A stretch of 64,000 bases of DNA. Source: Atrina japonica (taxonomy: Eukaryota > Mollusca > Bivalvia > Pterioida > Pinnidae). Of the stretch, positions 42,814 to 54,480 are shown piece after piece. The notes under the pieces were generated by a model that made no database searches, had not been told where the DNA came from, and was given only the letters and a program-made list of their open reading frames with translations. The translations under genes and the position numbers were made by a program. The stretch is from assembly GCA_030159075.1 (NCBI GenBank), contig BROG01000537.1:1-64000 (forward strand), written 5' to 3'. Position 1 is the first letter of the stretch. Every line of letters starts with the position of its first letter.

Positions 42814-43158
42814 TTTCAAAATTATCAACAATATGTGTGATACACAATTCTACAAGTCGAGGAACTGTAGCTAGGGAATACTCTGGATCTTCTGCTATTA
42901 TTCTTCTCATTGTCCTCCAGTCAGCCGCAGGATTGTCTTTTGCAGATCCAACAGGTGATGGGGGGACTGCTGGTGTAGAATCTGCTACCTTTTTACTACC
43001 ACCACTTTTTCCACTTTTGCCTGATTGTGCTGAGCCAACCCGAGAAGTGGGTTTTGACCCACTCTGACTTTTTGGGCCACTTTTGACACTTTTGCTGTCA
43101 TCCTCTCCCCCAGTGGCAGTCTGCTCTGCACCTGGTTCTGTCATTGTTACACCAGTCT
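42814..43158 (-). CDS. TCTE1: TCTE1/DRC5, first recognised coding exon
   Basis: The acceptor ATTTTTACAG and donor GTAAGTTT define the exon. It leaves in phase 1, matching the next exon. The likely start is ATG 43144 (MTEPGAEQTATGG). A low-complexity Ser/Gly/Lys segment is followed by WRTMRRIIAEDPEYSLATVP and ELCITHIVDNFE, the conserved N-terminal signature of TCTE1. A coding or 5'-UTR exon further upstream is possible. Confidence 0.88.
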
Positions 43159-44905
43159 CTGTAAAAATGATTTTATTCAAATTATTTAAGTCAATCATTT
43201 ACTGTACTCTACTGTTTGTGTGACTTGTTTCAGTAATGACATAATGTCTAATCAAAATTTAATCATATCATCTGTGATATAAGTTTTTCTCGTTGACCCA
43301 GAAAAAGAAAGTTAATAAACTATAGAAAGCACCTAATCCTTGTTTTTTTTTAAACTAAGCTTCCAGTGTCCCCATAAATTGTTTTGATTTTATGCAGTTT
43401 CCTGACCTTAATCAAAATTCCCTGTGGTGGTGTGTTATTCCATCACATTTAGAACAGTACATTACAACAGATCAAGAGGGAAGTAGATGACATTTTTTCA
43501 GAATTTACTCATGTATTTATTAATGACACTTTTAGTTTTACTTCTTAAAACAAGCCACCAGTTTTTTAAATATAATTTATCTTCTTTCCTTATCTTTACA
43601 TTTTTCATTTGACTAGCCTGTTGCAGCTAATAGTACTTTGCATTCCTCTCAGGCTTTTGAATAACTGGAACTATCCAAAACTGAAGTTATTGAGCACACA
43701 CCGAAATTCCCTTCACAGCAGAGGACAATAAAAAGTTATTATGTACCTTATTAAAATCAGATCACTCAAAGATGAAAAGTTACATATTTTTGCTTGTTTA
43801 ATTGAATAGATAATGATGAGAAATCACATTTTAATTCTTAGACAACTTAATTCAACAACTGAAGAATTATAAGATTTGTTGAATTTGAAAAATCAAAGAT
43901 TTTTTTTCATTTCTGAAGTGAGCCACACCAATAGTAATTAAGCAATTATGTATAAATTTAAATGGCACCAATCCAGTAATAGAGTCCGGCTTGAATAGGC
44001 CAAAGGTCCATTTGTGAAGCGAACATAGTGTTGGAAGGCATGAAAATGCTCTAAAATGCCATACAAGGTACTATTAAAGAATTTAATGTGTATCAAGTGA
44101 GAAATACTGTTAAGTCAAATTCTGTGTGGAAATGCCATTACTGACTCCACTGGTTGCCACGGGTCAGACGATTTACCAAAACAGACTGAAACACATCACA
44201 ATTACTGAAGCAAGATACAAATGTTGTAGTATATATATTTAAAATGTATTTTGTAACATAATTTAAGTATAATTATGGCTTAATTCTTAATAAATTTCCC
44301 AAACAAGACCAAAACAGACTAGATACATTTCCTGAAACAAAACTGATCTGTTTTGGTAATTGTAGTGTGTTTCGGTCTTGTTTCAGGGATTTATTTGTTA
44401 AATTTGATCAATAATTTTACATAAGTCATTTTAAAAAATACATTTTAAATAATTATTTAAACATTCTGTATCCTGCTGTGGTAATCAATGTGCCTTTCTT
44501 GTGTGTTTTGGTATTGTTTCTGTCTGTTTCAGTAACTGTAGTGTGTTTCAGTCTTGACTCTTGTTTTGGAAATTTATTCGGAATAAATCCATAAATACTC
44601 ATAAAGCAGGTTACAAATAATATCTTTAAAATATTTGACAACATATATTGCAACATTTGTATCTTGGTCTTCTAATTTAAATGTATTTCGTCCTTGTTGC
44701 AGTAATTTAAGTCTGTTTCTGTAAATTGCCTTACTGGTTGCCACCATGTTTTTTTTCTCATGGTGAATTGCCAGTATTGTATCTTGAACCCAATCATGAC
44801 ACTTGCCTATTTTGCTGCTTCATGATATATGAATTTAAGTAATCTGGGCACTTGTACAACACTGACATCTTCATTTAATCAACAGTTAATACCGATTTAG
44901 ATGTA
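43159..44905. other. Upstream region or intron of TCTE1 with a foldback cluster
   Basis: No exon is recognised. Between about 44160 and 44735 several inverted copies of a TTTTGGTAATTGTAGTGTGT-like motif occur in both orientations, giving a foldback-prone region. An AG microsatellite follows at 44911. Confidence 0.5.
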
Positions 44906-44908
44906 TCT

Positions 44909-44910
<2 letters not shown>

Positions 44911-44997
<87 letters not shown>
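44911..44997. repeat. (AG)n microsatellite, ~87 bp
   Basis: An uninterrupted AG run. Confidence 0.95.
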
Positions 44998-45000
<3 letters not shown>

Positions 45001-45689
45001 TAAAGTATATTTTGCCGTTTTGACATTACTGAAACTGAAATAGGAAATCTTGAAAACAAACACCATGAGTGACCAGGAATTTAGGTATGTCATCTAAATA
45101 ACTTTCAATAGTCATATGAATTAGAATACAATTCTTTAATATGTCATCGCCAAGTGATACCTTACCAATGATAAGAAATGATGATTATTTCTGTCTAAAT
45201 CCAGAGCGATGGCACACTACCCCTCTCTCTGCAAGTTCGCCAATGTAAACGTCGCTATAGAAACTCCGGAAGATATATTATGCGCATGTTCATATCCGGG
45301 ATATTTTAAAATGGATGCGCCCAATACACATGAAATTTCAAAACACTGAAATCTACCCCCGTTTACAGAGTGTATCTGTGTCTTTCAGTGTAAGTGTCAT
45401 ATCACGAGTAGACAAGAGTTGTTTGTTGAAAGCTAAACAGTGAGTAATTTTTGTCTTAAATTACACTGAAAAATGAAAATACTATTTGAACTAAAAATGA
45501 GAAAATGCAGGGCAGCACGATTTATCCAAAACGGGTAATGGTAAACGTCGAAATGTAGTATAAAAACATTGAAATGGAGGGTAAAAATGTTGAAATGTTA
45601 ATTATTTTAATACATTAGGCACATTTATCATCTGGAATAATATGAAGCCCAAATCAACAATTATGTTGGCATTTGTGAATGTACATGTA
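44998..45689. other. Gene-free DNA upstream of the MULE-like element
   Basis: A moderately less AT-rich stretch at about 45190-45340 may hold the TCTE1 transcription start, but no core promoter motif is convincing. Confidence 0.4.
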
Positions 45690-46359
45690 GGCCTCGGTTA
45701 CTGGAGAATTCGGCCTATTCCGGACTCGGCCTATTACGGATTCGGCCCATTACAGATTCGGCCTATTACGAATTCGGCCTACAATATAAAATTATTATTA
45801 TATCATTATAACTACATTATAAAATTTTGCGTTTCCATTATAAAATGGAAGTAATATTATATCGCAGTTACATTATAAAATTTTATATCGCAGTTACATA
45901 AAAAAAATTAATTTGGATAGAATGGATATGTTACATAAAAAAATTTAATTTGGATAGAATGGATATATAACTAGACTATATTTTTTCATTTATTCAGGAC
46001 TTATAAAGTTTGCATATAGTACAATATATCTGCTTTAAAACGATGATAAAATACTACTTATGACAAGTACTACTAATTTGACAAGTTTTCCTTATTTCGC
46101 TTATTGTGTATTGCAGATTGATTCCAATAAAGGTGTTAATCATAGGTAATACGTTGGCAGGTGTTAATTGTCACATATCACAAACGGATTTGAAAATCGT
46201 GTAAACCATTGTAAAATCAAGATCAAAGAATTGATTAAAACAATAAACTTCTGATCACAAATTTTGAGTAAAATTTAGTAAAAACATAAAGAATTCTTTG
46301 ATGTTTTCCCCTTCCTGTTATAAAAGCCGTCGTTTGCATCATGCAAAATCATTAACAAA

Positions 46360-46465
46360 ATGAGTTCTGACCGTTGTGTAGTTTGTTCCAGAAAGGTATC
46401 GAGTAAACAGCATGCACTACAGTGTGATTCTTGTTCTCTTTGGCAGCACAGTGTGTGCAATACTG
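46360..46465 (+). pseudogene. PHD-like zinc-finger exon of the MULE-type gene
   Basis: ATG at 46360 begins MSSDRCVVCSRKVSSKQHAL and continues CDSCSLWQHSVCNTG, giving the first cysteine pairs and the WxHxxC of a PHD-like finger. The donor is GTAGGTAC, phase 1. Confidence 0.6.
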
Positions 46466-46607
46466 GTAGGTACAAATTCAGAATTTTAGCTTCAGATATT
46501 TAATTTATTTGTTTTATGGAGTAGATGCACATGAGACTACAAAACATATATTAATTCATACCGAAAAATTTGAATGGACTGACATATATAAATATTATAT
46601 ATATATT

Positions 46608-46748
46608 TTAGCCCATTTTTATTTATTTAACTATTAAAACTTATTTTAGCCATATTTATTTATTTAACTATTAAAACTTATTTTAGCCATATTTATTTAT
46701 TTAACTATTAAAACTTATTTTAGCCTTATTTATTTATTTAACTATTAA
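46608..46748 (+). repeat. ~38-bp tandem repeat, ~3.5 copies
   Basis: Units of TATTTATTTAACTATTAAAA plus CTTATTTTAGCC. It lies in the intron of the MULE-type gene. Confidence 0.9.
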
Positions 46749-46870
46749 AAATTATAAATAATCAAGGAGATAGATTTAATTTGTTCATTATAATTAAAGT
46801 ATAGAACAGTATTCGTATAATATAGAGTACCAGTAACATTAAATTATTATATATCATAATAATTTTTCAG

Positions 46871-47198
46871 GCATTTCTCTAAACGACTATCGTCAGATGA
46901 TGCACGAGAGTTTTACCTTTTCCTGTGAAAAGTGGCAAGACACAAGAGCTGGGCCTCAAGACAACATACAGTAAGCGTGGTGCAGAGTACAGATACATCA
47001 GATCACTCATGGCTCTTCCATTCCTGCCGTCATCTGATATACCAGCTGCCTTTGATCAACTTGCTTCACGTGCAACATCACAGGAACTTACTCTACTAGT
47101 CAACTACATCGAGAATACATGGATCACCAGTACAGTATGGCTGCCCAGGAACTGGTCCATCTTCCAACTGTCCATCAGGACGAATAATGACGTAGAAG
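46871..47198 (+). pseudogene. MULE-type transposase exon, frameshifted
   Basis: Acceptor TTTTTCAG. The frame from the finger exon reads GISLNDYRQMMHESFTFSCE and then is lost. Another frame opens (SKRGAEYRYIRSLMALPFLP, then AAFDQLASRAT, LLVNYIENTWI and RNWSIFQLSIRTNNDVE). F..R.TNN..E is the familiar C-terminal signature of MULE-like transposases. The change of frame near 46935 suggests loss of most of the transposase, including its DDE core. Confidence 0.65.
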
Positions 47199-47532
47199 GT
47201 ATGTTAAATTTTATCTAATAAAATTTCCAATGAATATCATATGATTACTTATTTTAAAGATACTTATGTCACAGTTGATTTAGTTACTGTTAATGTGCAT
47301 TACGACAATTTATGCCTCATCGGTATACAAATCACAACGAAATTAGTGGAAGAGCAAAGTACAAAAGATACTTGTAATCTTGTACTCATGCACAGGTGTA
47401 ATTCAAATCACGTATAGCACTAGATACACATCATTATTATCAAACTGATCAAGCTCTTTTGTCCATTGTTTACATATTGCTAATTAAGTAACTGAATTAT
47501 GTTTTTATTGTATTTTTTTTTTACTTTTCCAG

Positions 47533-47847
47533 GCTGGCATAGCAGAATTAACAAAGATATAGGCAGAGCCCACCCTACTTTTTACGTCCTACTTCAGGAG
47601 AGAAGCAGAACTAGTTGACTTGAGTCTACAACTGGTTACAGAGGAACAGGTTTTGCGTGACCAGAGAAGCCATACCTGCGAACTCCAAGGACGCCTGCAC
47701 CAGTTCTGGACAGAATATGAAGATGGTCTGAAGACAGCATCACAACTACTAAGAGCTTGTTTGGACCAGCCAGTGACTAGTGTATGCTTTGAACATTATA
47801 TGGACATTTTGACAATTGCCAAAATCAGCATATACTGCATATTGTGA
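47533..47847 (+). pseudogene. Last exon of the MULE-type gene, frameshifted
   Basis: Acceptor TTTTCCAG. The frame reads GWHSRINKDIGRAHPTFYVLL, which completes RTNNDVEGWH..IN from the preceding exon. A one-base shift near 47600 moves the rest (ELVDLSLQLVTEEQVLRDQR) to another frame, ending at 47847. Confidence 0.65.
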
Positions 47848-48475
47848 TTTAATTGTTATTTGTTATGTAAATTATGAGATGTGTAATAAAATAAGAAAAC
47901 CACATGTCTTGCTTTATCATTTATATATATTTCATGATGTTTGCACATGAGACAATGATGTGATGATTTAGGGGTCATCATACAAACAACACATACGTAT
48001 TTACAGATGTACAACTTCAGAAAATCAATCATTTACAGTCCGTGGACACAAGTATTCATCAACGTTATTTTTTACCATGCATTTCATCCAAAACCGAAAA
48101 ATTTGTCAAAGGACACATAAATACTTCAAATTTATTTGTTTATTTGCATATAATTTCTGTCATAAAAAAAACAACAGTGACGAACATTTATATTAAGTCC
48201 AACCACCACAATATACAATAAAATACAAATAAAATGAATATTTGATCAAATATTTAAAGCACTGCTATCTCAACTTCCGGTTGCCACACATGTTAATAAA
48301 GAACATCTTTCATTTCATTTCGTGATCTCTAGATGATGCATTATGATATGTAGAGGCAGTATAATATGTAGGCCGAATCTGCAATAGGCCGAATTTGTGT
48401 AGGCCGAATCCGTAATAGGCCGAATCTGCAATAGGCCGAATCCGTAATAGGCCGAGTTCTCATGGAATCTAGGCC

Positions 48476-49228
48476 TCCATTCCAGGATGTATGCAAACGC
48501 ATGGCACTTTCGAACCACAAACGTAATATTACCAAAATATTTCCTGTAAATGATATCCAATAACATAATAAAGATTTACTATAAAGATTATGTGACTAGA
48601 AAATAACTGACGAAGAAATTTACCTTTAATATTTACGTTGGAATCATCCATTTCTCGACTCCAACTACTATACGTGGGTTTTATGGGTGTACATCGAATA
48701 CATATTGGCCTAATTTGAGTGAGAATGGTGTAGGTAGGCTAATCATTTAATATTAAAACTTTTTATACATGCTTATTTCATTTATTTATTTTTTTAAAAG
48801 TTGTTGGAATGTTTTTGTTTTTGGTAAATCGTGCTGCTGGAAAATGCAAGTGTTTGGTAGCTATATTTATACTCATAGGCCTAGTTGCGGCTGCAACGAG
48901 GAAGGTATTTTACTGTAAATTTTCATTTTACTGTCTCCATGTAGCTATTTGAGGCCGAAAATCTGCCCTGAATTTTAGTTACGTTTTCAAAAAGTTACTT
49001 AAAATCAAGACAGATAAATAAATTTCAGCTTATAAATGGTAGGCCGGATTAATAAAAAACAAAAAGTAACTTAAATAAATCGGGGCAGAATTTCGGCTAC
49101 ATGTACTCATTGTTTCTACTTTTACTTATTAATGACCACATTCAACATCACAGTGCTCAGTGGGAGGTTTAAGTTTATGTCATATTGAACTACACAAGGC
49201 TTTAAAAATATATATTAATTTAAAATTA
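48476..49228. other. Gene-free DNA
   Basis: No exon is recognised. It may contain 5'-UTR or promoter sequence of RPAP1. Confidence 0.5.
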
Positions 49229-49690
49229 TTAAGTATCAGTATGGTTGTAGGTTGAGACAGCTGCTCTAAACGACTCAACAGTGTCGCTCATCACAGTGCC
49301 AGTGGGAGGCTGCTCCAGGTTTTGTATTGTCACAGGAGAGAAGGATTGCTGTCTTATTTGTGTTCTGCATAATGGTATTTGATAGCAGAATGCGTGCATG
49401 TTTCGTGATTGTCTGATTGTTGAAATTAGTCTTTTTTTTATGGAAATTAGCTCAATTGATATTTTATAGAGCAAGGCAGGCATTTGTTCTCCCGTTTGAT
49501 AGCTCTCTCCATTTTAAGTAATTTAACATGTCACTAACACTTGATATGTTTCTATGTCTGTTGGCAGCCCTTCTTTGTATTTTTCTAATTTATTTTTGTC
49601 CTCAGTATGGTAAGGATCCCACACTGAACTGGCATATTCTAGTGATGGTCTTACTAGGGACTTATGTGCCTGTTCCGTAACTGAGGTGGA
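49229..49690 (-). pseudogene. LINE reverse transcriptase C-terminal end
   Basis: Minus-strand frames read SLVRPSLEYASSVWDPY, then LLYKISIELI, and finally SFSPVTIQNLEQPPTGTVM and VESFRAAV. This V.P.LEY...VWDPY...(S)F.P.TI..WN.LP layout is the standard C-terminus of CR1/Jockey-type LINE polyproteins. The frame is broken near 49560. No upstream RT is present, so this is a 5'-truncated insertion. Confidence 0.75.
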
Positions 49691-49890
49691 ACTGATATTA
49701 AGGTTCCTTTAGAGAAAGCCAAGTGTGCTGTTTGCCTTGCCTGTTCCGTAACTGAGGTGGAACTGATATTAAGGTTCTTTCAGAGAAAGCCAAGTGTGCT
49801 GTTTGCCTTGCCTGTTCCGTAACTGAGGTGGAACTGAAACTGAGGTGAAACTGAAATTAAGGTTCCGTCAGAGAAAGCCAAGTGTGCTGA
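49669..49890 (+). repeat. ~76-bp tandem repeat, ~3 copies
   Basis: Units of GCCTGTTCCGTAACTGAGGT, GGAACTGATATTAAGGTTCC and AGAGAAAGCCAAGTGTGCTG. The last copy has a short internal duplication. It partly overlaps the LINE sequence. Confidence 0.9.
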
Positions 49891-50193
49891 TTGTCTTGTT
49901 GCATATATTGTTAATTGTACTGATACTGTAACAGTTTTCAGACAGTTTTAAAATAATTTCTCTAGATTCTACTATAAGTGTTTCAGGATGATTTTTTATA
50001 AATAATTTCTCATAAAATCTCCCTTTTTTGCAGCACACAAACATGAAATTCTGAATAGTAAAAGGTTACCTCAACATCCTTTAAAATATGCAAGGAAACA
50101 ATTGGGAAAGATTAAGACCTCGCTTTAGAGTTTCCCCGATTAAAGTGCAGTGCCATTTTCTTAACCTTTACTGTAACGATAATTTCTGTGGAA
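49891..50193. other. Gene-free DNA
   Basis: Nothing recognised. Confidence 0.5.
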
Positions 50194-50430
50194 ATGCTGG
50201 GTAAAACCAGAGGATTTTATGTGTCAATGTTTTGTTATGACATATAAAATCCTCTGGTTTTACCCAGCATTTATCAATCTTGTTGGTTCCACAAGAATTG
50301 GAATTTTTATCTGTAAGTTAAAATCGAGATTCAAACACCCGATTGTTGGACAAATACCCATACGATTAGATGTTTCACTCTCAATTTTAACTTATAGTTA
50401 TATGAACAGATAAAATGTCCAATTCCTATG
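50194..50430. repeat. Two adjacent long hairpins
   Basis: The first (about 50194-50273) has ~36-base arms built on ATGCTGGGTAAAACCAGAGG and its complement around a short loop. The second (about 50292-50425) pairs GGAATTTTTATCTGTAAGTT with AACTTATAGTTATATGAACA and GATAAAATGTCCAATTCC more loosely. They may be a foldback or a transcribed hairpin. No gene is seen. Confidence 0.7.
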
Positions 50431-50652
50431 TCTATATGTACTCAACATGAACATGGGTACAATTGCAGCAATCAGAAATTCTATCAGTAATAAGTAAAGG
50501 GTCATCTCAAAGTTGGGCAATGCATAAAATCACTTACAATTACGTCAAATACTGTGAAGATTAGTTTAATTTGTTGTCTTAACAATAACAAAGATGTAAA
50601 TACTTGTTTGCATAAATGAGAATAGCTTATTAGTTGGGTAGGTTTTTTTCAG

Positions 50653-50852
50653 CTCCTCTTAGTGTATCATGTTGCAAAGACCAAAACCTGGGGAATCGGA
50701 GGAGGATTTATTGAAGTTTCAACGTGAGTTTTTAGCAAGACAGGATAAATCATCAGCCACGCTTGTAAAACATGCAGAAAAAAGAAAATCTGATACACAA
50801 ACTCCTGAAAAATCAGAAAATGCATCACAAAAAGACATTATTGACATTGGAG
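50653..50852 (+). CDS. RPAP1: RPAP1, first coding exon
   Basis: The acceptor TTTTTTTCAG indicates a 5'-UTR exon upstream. ATG at 50669 begins MLQRPKPGESEEDLLKFQRE, which matches the very conserved N-terminus of RNA polymerase II-associated protein 1 (M.L.RPKPGESE.DLL.FQ..FLA). A charged Lys/Glu-rich linker follows. The donor is GTATGTAC after GACATTGGAG, leaving phase 1. RPAP1 helps assemble and import RNA polymerase II and is needed for transcription of identity genes. The rest of the protein lies beyond the window. Confidence 0.9.
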
Positions 50853-53800
50853 GTATGTACATATATTTACCAATGTATATGACATTGTAGGTCTGTGTCT
50901 ACCAATATAAAATGACATTGTAGGTCTGTATCAACCAATATAAAATGACATTGTAGGTCTGTATCTACCAATATAAAATGACATTGTAGGTCTATATCTA
51001 CCAATATAAAATGACATTGTAGGTCTGTATCTACCAATATAAAATGACATTGTAGGTCTGTATCTACCAATATAAAATGACATTGTAGGTCTGTATCTAC
51101 CAATATAAAATGACATTGTAGGTCTTTACATGTACTGTATGTACCAATATGTATGACATTGTAGGTCTGTACATGTATATACTAATATGTATGACATTAC
51201 AGGTCTGTACATGTATATACTAATATGTATGACATTACAGGTCTGTACATGTATATACCAATATATCTTACATTACAGGTCTGTACATGTATATACCAAT
51301 ATATCTTACATTACAGGTCTGTACATGTATATACCAATATATCTTACATTACAGGTCTGTACATGTATATACTAATATATCTTACATTACAGGTCTGTAC
51401 ATGTATATACCAATATATCTTACATTACAGGTCTGTACATGTATATACCAATATATCTTACATTACAGGTCTGTACATGTATATACTAATATATCTTACA
51501 TTACAGGTCTGTACATGTATGTACCAATATGTATGACATTACAGGTCTGTACATGTATGTACCAATATGTATGACATTACAGGTCTGTACATGTATATAC
51601 TAATATATCTTACATTACAGGTCTGTACATGTATATACTAATATATCTTACATTACAGGTCTGTACATGTATATACTAATATATATGACATTACAGGTCT
51701 GTACATGTATATACCAATATATATGACATTACAGGTCTGTACATGTATATACCAATATATCTTACATTACAGGTCTGTACATGTACATGTATATACAGGT
51801 CTGTACATGTATATATGATATATGACAGGTTCTGTACATGTATATACCAATATATATGACATTACAGGTCTGTACATGTATATACCAATATATATGACAT
51901 TGCAGGTCTGTACATGTATATACCAATATATATGACATTGCAGGTCTGTACATGTATATACCAATATATATGACATTGCAGGTCTGTACATGTATATACC
52001 AATATATCTTACATTGCAGGTCTGTACATGTATATACCAATATATATGACATTGCAGGTCTGTACATGTATATACCAATATATATGACATTGCAGGTCTG
52101 TACATGTATATACCAATATATATGACATTACAGGTCTGTACATGTATATACCAATATATATGACATTACAGGTCTGTACATGTATATACCAATATATATA
52201 TGACATTACAGGTCTGTACATGTATATACCAATATATATGACATTACAGGTCTGTACATGTATATACCAATATATATGACATTACAGGTCTGTACATGTA
52301 TATACTAATATATCTTACATTACAGGTCTGTACATGTATATACTAATATATCTTACATTACAGGTCTGTACATGTATATACTAATATATCTTACATTACA
52401 GGTCTGTACATGTATATACCAATATATATGACATTACAGGTCTGTACATGTATATACTAATATATCATACATTACAGGTCTGTACATGTATATACTAATA
52501 TATCTTACATTACAGGTCTGTACATGTATATACCAATATATCTGACATTACAGGTCTGTACATGTATATACCAATATATCTGACATTACAGGTCTGTACA
52601 TGTATATACCAATATATCTGACATTACAGGTCTGTACATGTATATACTAATATATCTAACATTGTAGGTCTGTACCTACCAATATACAATGTATATGGCA
52701 TTGTTGGTATTTATCAACCAATATATATGATATAATATATATATAACATTGCAGTTTTGTATCTGCCAGTATATATATGCTATTGCAGTTCTGTATCTGC
52801 CAATATATATGATATTGCAGTTTTGTATATGCCAGTATATATATGCTATTGCAGTTCTGTATCTGCCAATATATGTGTAATTGCTAATTAATGCAGTTCT
52901 GTATCTGCCAATTTATGACATTGCGGTTATGTATCTGCCAATATATATGACATTGCGGTTATGTATCTGCCAATATATCTTACACTACAGGTCTGTACAT
53001 GTATATACCAATATATATGACATTACAGGTCTGTACATGTATATACTAATATATCTAACATTGCAGGTCTGTACATGTATATACCAATATATCTAACATT
53101 ACAGGTCTGTACATGTATATACTAATATATCTAACATTGTAGGTCTGTACATGTATATACTAATATATCTAACATTGTAGGTCTGTACATGTATATACTA
53201 ATATATCTAACATTGTAGGTCTGTACCTACCAATATACAATGTATATGGCATTGTTGGTATTTATCAACCAATATATATGATATTGCAGGTCTTTATCTA
53301 CCAATATATATATAACATTGCAGTTTTGTATCTGCCAGTATATATATGCTATTGCAGTTCTGTATCTGCCAATATATATGATATTGCAGTTTTGTATATG
53401 CCAGTATATATATGCTATTGCAGTTCTGTATCTGCCAATATATGTGTAATTGCTAATTAATGCAGTTCTGTATCTGCCAATTTATGACATTGCGGTTATG
53501 TATCTGCCAATATATATGACATTGCGGTTATGTATCTGCCAATATATGTGACATTGCAGGTCTGTACATGTATATACCAATATATATGATATTGCAGGTC
53601 TGTACATGTATATACCAATATATGTGACATTGCAGGTCTGTACATGTATATACCAATATATATGGTATTGCAGGTCTGTACATGTATATACCAATATATA
53701 TGGTATTGCAGGTCTGTACATGTATATACCAATATATATGACATTACAGGTCTGTACATGTATATACCAATATATATGACATTACAGGTCTGTACATGTA

Positions 53801-54480
53801 TATACCAATATATATGACATTACAGGTCTGTACATGTATATACCAATATATATGACATTACAGGTCTGTACATGTATATACCAATATATATGACATTACA
53901 GGTCTGTACATGTATATATATCTTACATTACAGGTCTGTACATGTATATACTAATATATCTTACATTACAGGTCTGTACATGTATATACTAATATATCTT
54001 ACATTACAGGTCTGTACATGTATATACTAATATATCTTACATTACAGGTCTGTACATGTATATACCAATATATATGACATTACAGGTCTGTACATGTATA
54101 TACTAATATATCTAACATTGCAGGTCTGTACATGTATATACCAATATATATGACATTGCAGGTCTGTACATGTATATACCAATATATATGGTATTGCAGG
54201 TCTGTACATGTATATACCAATATATATGATATTGCCGGTCTGTACATGTATATACCAATATATATGGTATTGCAGGTCTGTACCTACCAATATAGATGTG
54301 ACATTGTACATGTAGGTCTGTACCTATAATATACAATGTATACGACATTGCAGGTATTTATCAACCAGTATATATGACATTGCAGGTCGTTATCTACCAA
54401 TATATATGACATTGCAGGTATTTATCAACTAGTAAATATGACATTGCATATATCTGACATTGGAGGTATGTATTTACTAG
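50853..54480 (+). repeat. 3.6-kb minisatellite (~38-bp unit) in RPAP1 intron
   Basis: The unit is GACATTACAGGTCTGTACAT and GTATATACCAATATATAT. It begins at the RPAP1 splice donor, whose own context GACATTGGAGGTATGTACAT is a recognisable unit. Length divided by unit size gives roughly 90 copies. A variant block of about 330 bases (near 52660-52980) is repeated near 53210-53540. Every unit carries an ACAGGTCTGT motif that resembles both an acceptor end and a weak donor. Open frames on both strands are artefacts. Confidence 0.92.

Larger units (their letters stand above)
45690..48475 (+). mobile_element. MULE-type DNA transposon remnant with minisatellite-like inverted ends
   Basis: The left end (about 45690-45785) has five to six copies of a ~16-base unit TTCGGCCTATTACGGA. 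The right end (48368-48475) has about six copies in the reverse orientation, and each array is flanked by a GTAGGCCTCGG-like or CTAGGCCTCC-like block in matching order. Between them lies a broken spliced gene with a PHD-like finger and a MULE-type domain. I infer that the arrays are the terminal inverted repeats. I could not define a target duplication. Confidence 0.5.

Noticed and set aside
50867..51116. A CRISPR-like regular repeat
   Set aside because: Units are contiguous with no unique spacers and lie in a eukaryotic intron. It is a minisatellite.
50853..54480. Many overlapping frames on both strands (YRPAMSYILVYTCTD and similar)
   Set aside because: Produced by the 38-bp intron minisatellite. 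All frames are equally open.
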